In this document: positions 54,520 through 63,666 of the stretch, one piece after another
Numbering within the stretch: position 1 is the stretch's first letter
Layout: every line of letters starts with the position of its first letter
Source of the DNA: Micavibrio sp. UBA6145
GTDB lineage: Bacteria; Pseudomonadota; Alphaproteobacteria; Micavibrionales; UBA1664
DNA: 64,000 nucleotides
Assembly: GCA_002423205.1 (NCBI GenBank)
Contig: DIUZ01000024.1
Span: 179,834-243,833 of the forward strand
Direction: 5' to 3'
Notes under the pieces: model-generated
The model's database searches: none
Seen by the model: only the letters and a program-made list of their open reading frames with translations
What the model was told of the DNA's origin: nothing
Position numbers and translations under genes: made by a program

Positions 54520-57500
54520 TCAATAGGACTTAAGGTTTTCCTGTGCCGTCTTTGTCCATTTTTTTACCATATTTTCTTTACGGCGTAGTGCGGCTATAGC
54601 CGCATCCATTTTCCGAAAGGCGCTGGGGTCTTCGTAAAATATCGGACTTGATAAGGCGGTCATTTTTTCAATTCCCATAAAGCTCAAAACATTTGTTCCG
54701 GTTGTGAAAGGTTGGGTGGGAATGCCTGCAGCGTGCGACATGAGACAGGTTGAATGAAAACCGCTGATGACCAACTTCGCCCCAAGAAGAGTGGCGGTAA
54801 ATTGTTCTGCCGACTGTGCGTCTATGGTTTCGAAATGGCCGCCAATCAGCTCGGACATATCTTTTTCGAGCATCATATCTTCCTGAGATAGGTGCCATTG
54901 CGCCCCTTTGAGGAGCGTGGGCTGCAATCCTTGTTCCCGAAGATGCAGGCACAATTTGGCAAAAACTGGTGCGTAGAATGACGTGTACCCTGGGCCGGCG
55001 GTGATGACCGCGGTGTTATGCTTTTCGATTTTCGGTTTAGACTCTAGGTAATCCGAAAGCCAGAGTAGTGCGGTATCCATACCCAAAGTACATGGAATAT
55101 TGATTGAACGCAGGATGTCGTAAGATATCTGGTCGCGTACAACGCAGGCATCCAGTTTTGTGTAAACCTTGTGATAGAAGGCCAGTTTTTGTGGGTCGCT
55201 TAGTGAAGGTTTGTCTTCCGGGAAGACTGAATGGTTGATAATGCTGACTTTTTTGCCAAAAAACTGTTTTGCGATATAAGCAAGATACAGCATATAGAGC
55301 GCTGTATCGCTCAGACCGTTCATCATGCTCTCGCCGTTAATTATGATCTGGTCGGATTGTTCGATTGCATAGAATAAAGTGGGATTTTTGTAACGCCAGT
55401 AAGCCAGAAAACGGCGGTCATCGAAATCCTGTAATGTCGGTTTCCCAACGGGAAACCAGTTCAGCGCGATCGTGGAAAGATCTTCGACGTCATAATTCTT
55501 TTTCTCCAGCACGGACTTTATCCCCTGCATGGACGCATAGTGCCCCCAGGTGAATGCAGCGCCAGTATCATTGATGAGAAACGCACGTTTTTTCTTTTTA
55601 CTGTTGGCAGGAAATAAGCGTTGGTATTTGCGCGGGGCTATACAGTTTTTATCGCCTGCAATAAATTTACGAAACTCTGCGTCGACGCGGACAAACAATT
55701 CCGTATAGTCTTTTTGTGTCTGACGGAAAAGGCGCAGGGATTCATACCAAGGCGTGGCCTCGCCGCTCACTGGCCAGCGCCAAAAAGGTTCCTGCGCGAG
55801 GATGGTCCAGCATGGCACGCCCATGGCGCCCGCGGCATGAACAGTTGTGTTGTCGATAGATATAATCAAATCGCAGGCTGCAATCTGGTCCATGAATGGT
55901 TGCATGGCTGTCCATGAATCGACTTTGTCGTCATGAAAAATATGGAATCCTTTTTCTGCGGCATCCTTGCGTTCCGCAGATGTGTCGCCGTACTGCAAAT
56001 CGATTACACGAATATTGTCGTATTTTGCCAAGAAATCGAAATCCATCAATTTCAGGGAGCGTATATATCCGGCATCGAGGCTTTTTGTGTACCAGGAAAT
56101 GCCAACCACAAATTCCTTATTGCTGTCTTTCTTGTAATCAAGTGTTTTGTCTTTTTTCAGGTAATGATCGGTATGAGGTATTTCGTCAATTTCAGTGTTG
56201 AAGATGTGTGGCAAGGTTGTTGCTGCGACAAGCAGGTCGATCGTATTGTCGGTATGTAGAGCGGGATCAAAAAATTCAACCTTGCCGCTTTCGAATATCT
56301 CAGGAAAGCTGACAGAGAAGAGCGCTTCCATTTTTTGGTTAACGTTAATGATCAGTTTTTGTGGCGCGTATCTATTAACGATCTCGGGCACGTATCGCAT
56401 CATCATGATAATGTCGCCAATGCCCTGATCCGCATAAAACATCAAGGTTTTGTCGCTGATATCTTCACCATACCAGCGCGGCGTGCTTTCAGGCATGCGC
56501 TTGCTGGTTAGTTTTGCCTTGTGCCAATACCATTCCAGTTCAGCAAAAGCTTTTGGATATTGTTCCATTTTGAGGGCAGCCACGCCAATGGCGTAATGAA
56601 CATCCGGTGAAAGCGGGTCAACCGCCAGCGCTTTTTCCAGATCACCTTCCAGGTTTAAGTATTCTTTTTTGTAGCGATGAATGGTCGACCGATTAAGGTA
56701 TGGGGCCATCATCAACTTATCGAGACGGGTTGCTTCGTCAAAGCATGCCAATGCTTCGTCTATGCGGGCATTTCCGAGATAAGACAGGCCAAGATTGCAT
56801 TTGTATACAGCGCTTTCCGGATCGAGAGCTGCGGCTTTTGCAGAGGCCTCCAGCGCTTTGTCGAACTGGCGCAGTGCCGTATAAGCACGTTCCAGTGCGG
56901 ACCATGCTTCCGGCGCTTGGGGGTATTCCTGTGTTGCGTTGAGCGCGACAGTTTCTGCCCTTTGAAGCTCCTGATTCATGATCAGTGCATCGACATATTG
57001 AGCCGTCTGGTTTGGTGTATTTGTCGCCTGGCTCTCGTAAACTTTAATAGCCAGGCCAGGCTTCAGGGTTTTGACCAGGCTAAGCATCAAAGCTTCGCGA
57101 TAATCCCCGTCAGCCATGAAGGCTGCTTGGCACACTTCCAGTTCGAGACATTTTAAGGCGGCGTCGTAATTCTCGACTTTCGAAAACGCTATACCTGCCT
57201 TGCGGTATGCGCGTGGATCTTTGGTGATTTGCGCATATTCCAGGTAATGCCCGGCTGCGTGTATAAGGTCGTTATTTTTGAACGAAATTTCACCAAGGTA
57301 ATAAAGAGCCTGGGGGGCCGCGCTAAAGTCTTTGATGCTAAGTAACAGGAGGCGTGCCTGTGTAAATTTTTCCTGCTTAATCAGGTTTACCGCCTGACGC
57401 GTGATTTCGTCATTGGGCGAGGGGTCTGTGATGGCGCTGGACGTTTGCTGAGGTAGCGAAGTGGCAGTTTGACGATTCTTATCTTGAGGTTTCACGATAA

Positions 57501-58032
57501 GGTAAAACTCACCGTGAACGCTCTCCGCAAAAGTTACATCCATGACTTCATTCCACTTGTCCAGCCACCAGGACGGATGTTCGATGATCAGGTGTGCATT
57601 TCTTCCGTCAGGAAGACGGTGAACGGCGGGGACGCATGAAATGACTAAAAACGCAGCTTTCAGCGTACGGTGGGCAATGTCTGCCATTACGTTGTCAAGA
57701 AAACTAGGTTCAATATGTTCCATGACATCTGTGCAGATCAGCAGATCGGCCTGATGCTTATCGTCAGCTTTCTCAGGAATCGCTGGATCGTATTCGTAAA
57801 AGGCTACCTCTTTATAAGGAGAATTCGGTTTTTTTTGTTCTTCTCGGAAAAGTGTGCCGATCGTGCCCTTGCCGCATCCATAGTCCAGAACTGATTTTGC
57901 ATCTAGTTCGCCAATAAGTTTTAAAACTGTCTGGTAATGTATCTGGCCGGTATTACCCCAGGTGTTATCATCCTGGTGTTTTTCCTGGAGCTGAGAGCGG
58001 TAATCATCGGACAGTGTCTTGGGCTGGGTCAT
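54520..58032 (-). CDS. Methyltransferase-TPR-glycosyltransferase-pyruvyl transferase fusion
   Basis: A 1170-residue, four-part protein. Residues 1-185 look like a SAM-dependent methyltransferase (SVLDYGCGKGTIG at 47-59, then DLLICTDVMEHIEP). Residues about 208-500 are helical TPR repeats (for example AWSALERAYTALRQFDKALE). Residues about 515-795 resemble a GT9/O-GlcNAc-type glycosyltransferase (FYADQGIGDIIMMMRY, then ISIDNTTVHAAGAMGVPCW). Residues about 816-1145 resemble a polysaccharide pyruvyl transferase (FLINDTGAAFTWGHYA, then VVRDQISYDIL). It is next to flagellin, as TPR-glycosyltransferases such as FlmG often are. It is more AT-rich than its neighbours. The role as a flagellin or surface glycan modifier is an inference. 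Confidence 0.75.
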   Translation of the reverse strand: MTQPKTLSDDYRSQLQEKHQDDNTWGNTGQIHYQTVLKLIGELDAKSVLDYGCGKGTIGTLFREEQKKPNSPYKEVAFYEYDPAIPEKADDKHQADLLICTDVMEHIEPSFLDNVMADIAHRTLKAAFLVISCVPAVHRLPDGRNAHLIIEHPSWWLDKWNEVMDVTFAESVHGEFYLIVKPQDKNRQTATSLPQQTSSAITDPSPNDEITRQAVNLIKQEKFTQARLLLLSIKDFSAAPQALYYLGEISFKNNDLIHAAGHYLEYAQITKDPRAYRKAGIAFSKVENYDAALKCLELEVCQAAFMADGDYREALMLSLVKTLKPGLAIKVYESQATNTPNQTAQYVDALIMNQELQRAETVALNATQEYPQAPEAWSALERAYTALRQFDKALEASAKAAALDPESAVYKCNLGLSYLGNARIDEALACFDEATRLDKLMMAPYLNRSTIHRYKKEYLNLEGDLEKALAVDPLSPDVHYAIGVAALKMEQYPKAFAELEWYWHKAKLTSKRMPESTPRWYGEDISDKTLMFYADQGIGDIIMMMRYVPEIVNRYAPQKLIINVNQKMEALFSVSFPEIFESGKVEFFDPALHTDNTIDLLVAATTLPHIFNTEIDEIPHTDHYLKKDKTLDYKKDSNKEFVVGISWYTKSLDAGYIRSLKLMDFDFLAKYDNIRVIDLQYGDTSAERKDAAEKGFHIFHDDKVDSWTAMQPFMDQIAACDLIISIDNTTVHAAGAMGVPCWTILAQEPFWRWPVSGEATPWYESLRLFRQTQKDYTELFVRVDAEFRKFIAGDKNCIAPRKYQRLFPANSKKKKRAFLINDTGAAFTWGHYASMQGIKSVLEKKNYDVEDLSTIALNWFPVGKPTLQDFDDRRFLAYWRYKNPTLFYAIEQSDQIIINGESMMNGLSDTALYMLYLAYIAKQFFGKKVSIINHSVFPEDKPSLSDPQKLAFYHKVYTKLDACVVRDQISYDILRSINIPCTLGMDTALLWLSDYLESKPKIEKHNTAVITAGPGYTSFYAPVFAKLCLHLREQGLQPTLLKGAQWHLSQEDMMLEKDMSELIGGHFETIDAQSAEQFTATLLGAKLVISGFHSTCLMSHAAGIPTQPFTTGTNVLSFMGIEKMTALSSPIFYEDPSAFRKMDAAIAALRRKENMVKKWTKTAQENLKSY

Positions 58033-58073
58033 GGTGTAACTTTAGGTTAAAGCGCTGTAAGCGCAAGGTTAAA

Positions 58074-58115
58074 AGAGTGCGCCCCCGCTAGTCCTTTCTG
58101 AACCAACGGGGGCGC
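58074..58115 (-). terminator. Terminator after the hook operon
   Basis: A 9-base stem, GCGCCCCCG (58079-58087) with CGGGGGCGC (58107-58115), and a 19-base loop. On the minus strand it is followed by ACTCTTTTAACC. It is 42 bases past the flgE stop, and would separate flgE from the fusion gene downstream. Confidence 0.7.
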
Positions 58116-58157
58116 GGTAGCCGAAACGAGGACCTGTTTATTAGGCCCGCCGCGCTC

Positions 58158-60125
58158 TTAGCGCAGTCTCAGCAATTCTTCCGTCATCTGGTCGGCGGTC
58201 TGAATGATCTTGGTGGCGGCGCTGTAGGAGCGCTGCGTCACGATCATCTTTGTAAACTCGTCCGCGATGTCGACGTTAGAGGTTTCAACGGCAGAGCCCT
58301 CGACCTGGCCCGCACCACCGTCACCGGCGGCACGAAGGTTGTAAGAGCCGGATTCGGCCGTCTGGATGTATGCGTTGCCCGATTCTTCACCCAGGCCGTT
58401 GACGTTGGTGAACGTCGCGAGCGGGAGCTGGAACAGCGCCGATGTCTGACCGTTCGAGAAGCGCGCCGTGACGACACCGTCACCGTCGATTTCGATACCG
58501 GTACGAAGACCGAGTTCGGCGCCGTTCTGCGTCACCGCAGTCACGTTATACTCACCCGAGAACTGGGTCAGTGCGCCGATTTCGAAGTTGATGTTCTGCA
58601 GGGCCGAACCGTTGCCCCAGTTGATGTTGTTCAACCGTACGGCCTTGCTGCCGGCAATGTCTGCCTGACCGTTCAGGGTCCCGTCTTCGTTGAAGTTCAT
58701 CATCCCGCTGGACAGGATGGTGTTGGTGTCCAGGTCGACCAGGTTCAAATTCCACCAGCCGAAGGCGTTGGGCGTTTCAGCAAGACCGGCATCCGGGAAC
58801 TGGGTCGGCTGTGCCGGTGTGGTCGCGGGCGCTGCGGTCATGCCGAGTTTGGTCGCCAGCGTACCGGAGGTTGCAACCGCGTTGTTGGTGTTGAGTGAAA
58901 TGATCTTGATTTCGCCGTCTGCACTGAGTTCAGCGCGGGCAAAGCCATCAAGATCGGTGTTCAACTGGGTCACAAGCTGTTGAACCGTAGTGCCGGCCAG
59001 AAGGGTGATAGTAGAGGTGGCCAGGATGGGTGAGCCGACATCAACCGTGATGCTGTCGCCGGTCACAACCGTGCCGGTACCGTTCAGCACCTGTGCGCGC
59101 GTCATCGGAGCGAGCAGGGTCTGGTGGCTGTCGGCACCGTTATAGCTGAAGCCAAGGGCGTTTGCGCCGCCCGGCAGGCCGTTGGTGACCGGGCCGTTGG
59201 TGACGGCGACGGTTTCGTTGTAGTTACGCGCCAGGATCTGGAGCTGACCGGTTGAGCTCAGCTGCGCCACCGAGTGGAGCTGCAGGTCCGGGTCGTTGTT
59301 CACGAAGTCGATCAGGTTACCCATGGTCGATGTCGATGTAACGGTATAGGTCGAATTATAGCCGCCAACTGCGATGTTGATGGTATCGCCCACCGCCATG
59401 CCGGTGATCGAGGTGAGAAGGGTCGGGCGGGTTGCGCCGCTGCCGCCGATACTGCTGGTCGCCGTTGCGGTCGGGGTGAACACTTTCGTGAACTGCATTT
59501 CGATGTTCTGGCCTTCACCGAGGGAGTCGAACACTTTGAGCGTACGTTTGAAGTCCGGTGCCGTATTGGCCGGGATCGGGTACGGCGACGGTGATTCAGC
59601 GGCGTTCAGGTTGATCGAGAATTCAGCAGCGGTGGTTGCCTTGGTCAGGCCGCCGAGCAGCGAGACGTTGACGGCCTGGGTCGACGAAATATCGTCGCGG
59701 CCTGCGGGCAGCTGACCGTTTTCATCAAGCTTCCAGCCCATCAGGTAGAAACCGGCGGTGTTGCGCAGGTAACCGTTTGCGTCTTCGCTGAACGAACCGG
59801 CGCGGGTAAAGAGTTTTTCCTGCAGACCGGTCGGTGCCTTCTGAACGATCAGGAAGCCGTTGCCGGAAATGGCGACGTCGGTGGTCGAGTTGGTTTGCTG
59901 GAGCGCGCCCTGTGCGTCGATTTTCTGAACCGCACGGGCCAGAACCGAACCGGAGCTGTATTTTGCGGCACCGGCAGAGGCGGTGACGAGCGATTCAAAC
60001 GCTGCTTCGCGGCGTTTGTAACCAACGGTGTTCACGTTGGCGATGTTGTTGGAAATCATGGAGATCGACTCTGCCTGTGAAGCGAGGGCCGAAACGCCGG
60101 TGATGAGTGAGCCGAAAAGTGACAT
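58158..60125 (-). CDS. flgE: Flagellar hook protein FlgE
   Basis: A 655-residue hook protein. The N-terminal signature SLFGSLITGVSALASQAESI, then ISNNIANVNTVGYKR, is the rod/hook family motif. The C-terminus VETSNVDIADEFTKMIVTQR, then SYSAATKIIQ, is equally typical. The middle carries inserted domains, and the protein is long compared with enterobacterial FlgE. It ends the flgI-flgJ-flgN-fliK-flgD-flgE transcript. Confidence 0.95.
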   Translation of the reverse strand: MSLFGSLITGVSALASQAESISMISNNIANVNTVGYKRREAAFESLVTASAGAAKYSSGSVLARAVQKIDAQGALQQTNSTTDVAISGNGFLIVQKAPTGLQEKLFTRAGSFSEDANGYLRNTAGFYLMGWKLDENGQLPAGRDDISSTQAVNVSLLGGLTKATTAAEFSINLNAAESPSPYPIPANTAPDFKRTLKVFDSLGEGQNIEMQFTKVFTPTATATSSIGGSGATRPTLLTSITGMAVGDTINIAVGGYNSTYTVTSTSTMGNLIDFVNNDPDLQLHSVAQLSSTGQLQILARNYNETVAVTNGPVTNGLPGGANALGFSYNGADSHQTLLAPMTRAQVLNGTGTVVTGDSITVDVGSPILATSTITLLAGTTVQQLVTQLNTDLDGFARAELSADGEIKIISLNTNNAVATSGTLATKLGMTAAPATTPAQPTQFPDAGLAETPNAFGWWNLNLVDLDTNTILSSGMMNFNEDGTLNGQADIAGSKAVRLNNINWGNGSALQNINFEIGALTQFSGEYNVTAVTQNGAELGLRTGIEIDGDGVVTARFSNGQTSALFQLPLATFTNVNGLGEESGNAYIQTAESGSYNLRAAGDGGAGQVEGSAVETSNVDIADEFTKMIVTQRSYSAATKIIQTADQMTEELLRLR

Positions 60126-60163
60126 GAGTTACCTCCTAAAGGTTCTAAATCGAAAAAGTTTTG

Positions 60164-60940
60164 TTAGCCGTTATCCGTTGTATCTGTGGTGTCCGTTGTA
60201 TCTGTTGTGTCAGTGGTGTCTGTTGTATCTGTTTCGTCGTCTTCGCCGGCGGCGGGCGGGAGCGCGATGTCGTCGGGGTCTGAAATCGAAAGCACGGCCG
60301 TCGAGTCGATACGCGAGTTGCCCTTCAGTGCCAGGTACAGAATGCCCTCGATGGATTCGATACCCTGGACATGGCCGGGGATGGCGGTATAGGCGCTCAG
60401 CTTCTTGTTGGCGGAGTCAAACGCCGCAAGGGTCAGCGTATAGTTGCCTTCCTTGGCCTGAATACCCTCGTTGTCTTTGCCGTCCCAGATGATGGAGCCG
60501 GTTGTCTCACCCGGTTTCATGGTGATGGTGCGGACAACAATTCCGTCCTTGTCGGTGATCTGGAGTTTGGATGTCTTGGCGTCGCCGTCGATAGCGAATG
60601 CGAATTTGGTTTCAGGGGTTTTGCCGTCGTAATAAGCGGTGTTACCGCGGTAGTAGACGTCCTTGCCGATATAACCCAGAGACTGGCTGATCAGGTTGTT
60701 GGCGCTTTGCGTCAACATCGCATCCAGTTTCTGGTTGGTGAGAATACTCTGTTCGACCTGACTGAAGCTGACCAGCTGGCTGGTGAATTTGTCCGATTCC
60801 ATGGGGCTGAGCGGATCCTGGTTCTGCAACTGCGTGGTCAGCAGAACGAGAAACTGGTTATACGTGTCCGACGCCTTCGTGGTGGAGGCTTGGGTCTTGG
60901 AATAGAGCGAGTCCAGTGCGCTTGATGAAATCGAAGTCAT
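60164..60940 (-). CDS. flgD: Hook capping protein FlgD with a (Asp-Thr-Thr)n tail
   Basis: A 258-residue hook-assembly cap. The N-terminal export and assembly part includes YNQFLVLLTTQLQNQDPLSP, then SFSQVEQSILTNQKLDAML, which is the FlgD signature. The body ends in a Tudor/FNIII-like region. The C-terminus is a 20-residue run of Asp-Thr-Thr repeats encoded by a 60-base nine-base periodic tract. It sits between flgE and fliK, as usual. Confidence 0.93.
   Translation of the reverse strand: MTSISSSALDSLYSKTQASTTKASDTYNQFLVLLTTQLQNQDPLSPMESDKFTSQLVSFSQVEQSILTNQKLDAMLTQSANNLISQSLGYIGKDVYYRGNTAYYDGKTPETKFAFAIDGDAKTSKLQITDKDGIVVRTITMKPGETTGSIIWDGKDNEGIQAKEGNYTLTLAAFDSANKKLSAYTAIPGHVQGIESIEGILYLALKGNSRIDSTAVLSISDPDDIALPPAAGEDDETDTTDTTDTTDTTDTTDTTDNG
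60173..60232 (-). repeat. Nine-base periodic tract encoding (Asp-Thr-Thr)n
   Basis: Six Asp-Thr-Thr units plus a flanking Thr-Asp in the flgD C-terminus. Codons vary within the tract (GAC/GAT, ACA/ACC/ACG/ACT), so it is not a perfect repeat, but slippage could change the unit number. Confidence 0.8.
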
Positions 60941-60960
60941 GTTCGTTCTCTGTCTTTTTG

Positions 60961-62844
60961 TTAAACCACGATATTGACGTGGGTCAGGCCGGTTACCGGA
61001 TCTACGAAGACCGACATGACGGTATGAATGGTTGCAAGGTCCGTGCCATCTTCATCGGACGGCTTATTTCCGCCGTTTTGATAGGAATTACCGTTCTGGG
61101 ACATGTTGCCGGAAAAGGAATTGTTATCGCCCAGGCTGAATGTCAGGCCGTCGGCTTTGACGTCGAATCCGGTGTTGTGCAGTGATTTTTCAAGCGCAGC
61201 CGCATCCTTTTGCAGAAGGGCGACGGTTTCCGGACGCTCGGCAATCAGCTTGGCTTTCACGGTGTTGTTCTCACCGAATTCAAGCGTCACTTTAACGCGG
61301 CCCAGATTTTCCGGGTCGAGCTGGATGGTGAACTGGCGGTCGCCGCCGGGAATGCCGCCTTCGGCCGCGCGGGCCAGAGACACAGACACGAGATGTATGG
61401 CCGGGTGCGGGACGCTGGCGGTTTTTGCCATCAGCAATGTGCTGGCGGCGGCGGATGTGCCGGCCGATTCAGCACGCACCGGGAAGGCCGTGTCGAGGCT
61501 GAGGCTGGAAGACATGTCGCCGGCATCAGCGTCGGCACTGATCAGGGATGTATCAAGACCTTTGAGGGCCGTACCGGCATTGATGGCGGTTTTGCCCGGC
61601 TGCAATTGCGCGGCGAATGACTGGACCAGCGGCGTGCCCTGCGCCACAGACGACTGCGGAAGGACGGGGCCTTGTGCAAATTGCAGGGCGGCGTCGGCGG
61701 TCTGTGCCTTGGCGGCGGCAGTCGTGGTCGCGGTTTTTTGTGCCTCGCTGCTGGGTACGCCCAGAAGCGCGGCATAAAGACCGGCGCGGTTGAAGGCCAT
61801 GGTCTGTGCGTCCGTGGTCTGTGCCGTAGATGTGACCGGTGTTTGCGTGACCTTGCCGGCGGCGCGCGCGATGACAGCGGCGTCGAGGAAAATGGGGGCG
61901 GCGGATACGCCCGCCTGATTTTGCGCCTGTGCGTCCAGTGCGGACTGAACATGCGATACGGCTTGTGACGACAGATGGGCAAGGACACCCGCGGGCAGTG
62001 CGCCGACGTTTTCCGATACACGAATGAATGTGACGCGCGGTGCGTTCGGGTCGAGCAGGAAGTCCGGCCCTTGCGCGATATTCATGATGGTGTGCGCGTC
62101 AACGCGCACGGCGCGTGTTTCGGTCAGGAACGGTGCCAGATCGGCAAAGGCCAGCTTCTTGAAGGCGTTGAACTGGTCCAGATCCATGTCGGCGACATTG
62201 ATGGTGACATTGCCCTTGTCGGTGACCAGCACCAGGCCGTCACCATTTTCGCTGACATGCGCGGCGGTGACATTGGCTGTGGTGCCCAGGGTTTTGGACG
62301 CAAGTTCATCGAACAGGCCGGCAAAGGCACCGTCTTTAATATCTGTCGTGGCCGTGCCTTTCAGCGCGGCGGAAAGCTGGCCCAGCAGTTTGGCAATCTC
62401 CGGGTCCTGCATGAACAGGCCTTCGATCGATTGTGTCTGCGTTGTCAGGCTGGCCAGCGTGTCGAGCATGGATTGCGCGGTTTCATCCAGCGTGCCGTCC
62501 GGCGTCATGTGCGGGGCGAATACGGCAGCCAGCGGACCGGGCAGGGATGCGAGATCTTCGGTTTTAAGGCTTTGAAGCCTGGCCAGAAGGTCCGGCGAAA
62601 CGCTGATCAGTTCGATCAGGCCGGACTGGTCGGCGTTGGCGGGTTTAGCCCCAGACAAAAAGTCACTGGCAGCCACCTGGCTTGCGCGCGACTTGGCAAG
62701 GCCGCCAAGCAGCAGGGATTTAAATGCCTCGGCATCACCGCCGCCGAGCAGGGCGTCGCCGATCGATGCCGTGCCTTTACCTTTTGCACCGGCAGATGTG
62801 GCCGCGCCAAGCAGTTGTGCAATATTGAATGATGCGTTTGCCAT
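60961..62844 (-). CDS. fliK: Hook length control protein FliK
   Basis: A 627-residue FliK with a long Ala-rich N-terminal ruler and the family C-terminal domain. The latter is seen as FTIQLDPENLGRVKVTLEF, then NTVKAKLIAERPETVALLQK. FliK measures hook length and signals the export gate to switch to filament substrates. The Pro/Gln-rich protein at 35732-37936 may be a second paralogue. It lies between flgD and the FlgN-like gene in one transcript. Confidence 0.9.
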   Translation of the reverse strand: MANASFNIAQLLGAATSAGAKGKGTASIGDALLGGGDAEAFKSLLLGGLAKSRASQVAASDFLSGAKPANADQSGLIELISVSPDLLARLQSLKTEDLASLPGPLAAVFAPHMTPDGTLDETAQSMLDTLASLTTQTQSIEGLFMQDPEIAKLLGQLSAALKGTATTDIKDGAFAGLFDELASKTLGTTANVTAAHVSENGDGLVLVTDKGNVTINVADMDLDQFNAFKKLAFADLAPFLTETRAVRVDAHTIMNIAQGPDFLLDPNAPRVTFIRVSENVGALPAGVLAHLSSQAVSHVQSALDAQAQNQAGVSAAPIFLDAAVIARAAGKVTQTPVTSTAQTTDAQTMAFNRAGLYAALLGVPSSEAQKTATTTAAAKAQTADAALQFAQGPVLPQSSVAQGTPLVQSFAAQLQPGKTAINAGTALKGLDTSLISADADAGDMSSSLSLDTAFPVRAESAGTSAAASTLLMAKTASVPHPAIHLVSVSLARAAEGGIPGGDRQFTIQLDPENLGRVKVTLEFGENNTVKAKLIAERPETVALLQKDAAALEKSLHNTGFDVKADGLTFSLGDNNSFSGNMSQNGNSYQNGGNKPSDEDGTDLATIHTVMSVFVDPVTGLTHVNIVV

Positions 62845-62859
62845 GGGGAAATTCTTTCC

Positions 62860-63312
62860 TTAGAGGACTTCGTTGACTTGCAGGGACAGCGGCGCTTGCG
62901 ACTTGTTGCCGCTTTCGCCTTTTTTGTTATAGGTGTGGCGGTTGCCGTGCACGGTGTCGCGTGCGCAACGCACGATACGGTCGACGATGCGTTGCATCGA
63001 ATTGCGGCCGGCTTCCAGCGCGAGGCTGTTGCGGGCGGCGGATTCGCGGAACTTGTCGTTGGATGCCTTGAGGCGTTCGATAATCTTCGGGTCGGCCTTG
63101 TTCAGGTTGGGCGTCTGGCGCTGCAATGTGTCCATCATCGAACGGTAACGTGTCAGCATCGCGAATTTGTCGTTCTGAATGTCACGGAATGATTTGAAAT
63201 CCGATGCGTGCACGGCCTGTGACTCGCGGTCCAGGATATCGGTCAGCGTCGACATGATGTTTTCGACTTCGCTGGTCAGTGTGATGGTGGCGTTGGTGAT
63301 GGCCGGGCTCAT
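62860..63312 (-). CDS. FlgN-like flagellar chaperone
   Basis: A 150-residue, helical protein with the pattern EVENIMSTLTDILDRESQAV and DKFAMLTRYRSMMDTLQRQT, which fits the FlgN/FliT type of export chaperone. It lies between the rod-associated gene and fliK, the usual place for a FlgN-like gene in alphaproteobacterial clusters. Chaperone families have low identity, so the call is by position and helical pattern. The C-terminus is polar and probably disordered. Confidence 0.7.
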   Translation of the reverse strand: MSPAITNATITLTSEVENIMSTLTDILDRESQAVHASDFKSFRDIQNDKFAMLTRYRSMMDTLQRQTPNLNKADPKIIERLKASNDKFRESAARNSLALEAGRNSMQRIVDRIVRCARDTVHGNRHTYNKKGESGNKSQAPLSLQVNEVL

Positions 63313-63318
63313 ATTGTA

Positions 63319-63666
63319 TTACTCCCCTGAGTTCATTTTGGATTGCATCTCGATCATGGCGCCCTTGATAGAGTCAGCCAGGCCAATGCCGCCCGCTGCC
63401 GAGATTTTTTTGCCGTATTCCTGGATCATCATGCTTTTCCATGTCTCTTCCGCCTGACCGCCGCCGAATTCGGAATCGGTCGGAATGGTTTCGAACATGG
63501 GCTGCATCATTTCGCTGATGAACATGGCTTCGAAGTCCTGGGACGCGGCGTCGATCTCAGCCATTTTCTTGTCGCTGATCGCGCCCTTGGCTTTTTCAAG
63601 CGCAACGTCAACATTGGCCATACGCGCGAAGAACGGGTCGGATGCTGTGAAGATATTGCCGCTCAT
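63319..63666 (-). CDS. Rod-binding protein (FlgJ N-terminal domain type)
   Basis: A 115-residue protein with only the rod-scaffolding part of FlgJ: DFEAMFISEMMQPMFETIPT, then GGGQAEETWKSMMIQEYG, then GIGLADSIKGAMIEMQSK. Many alphaproteobacteria have this single-domain form without the muramidase part. I take the ATG at 63666 instead of a GTG one codon earlier; the start then overlaps the flgI stop as TGATG. Confidence 0.9.
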   Translation of the reverse strand: MSGNIFTASDPFFARMANVDVALEKAKGAISDKKMAEIDAASQDFEAMFISEMMQPMFETIPTDSEFGGGQAEETWKSMMIQEYGKKISAAGGIGLADSIKGAMIEMQSKMNSGE

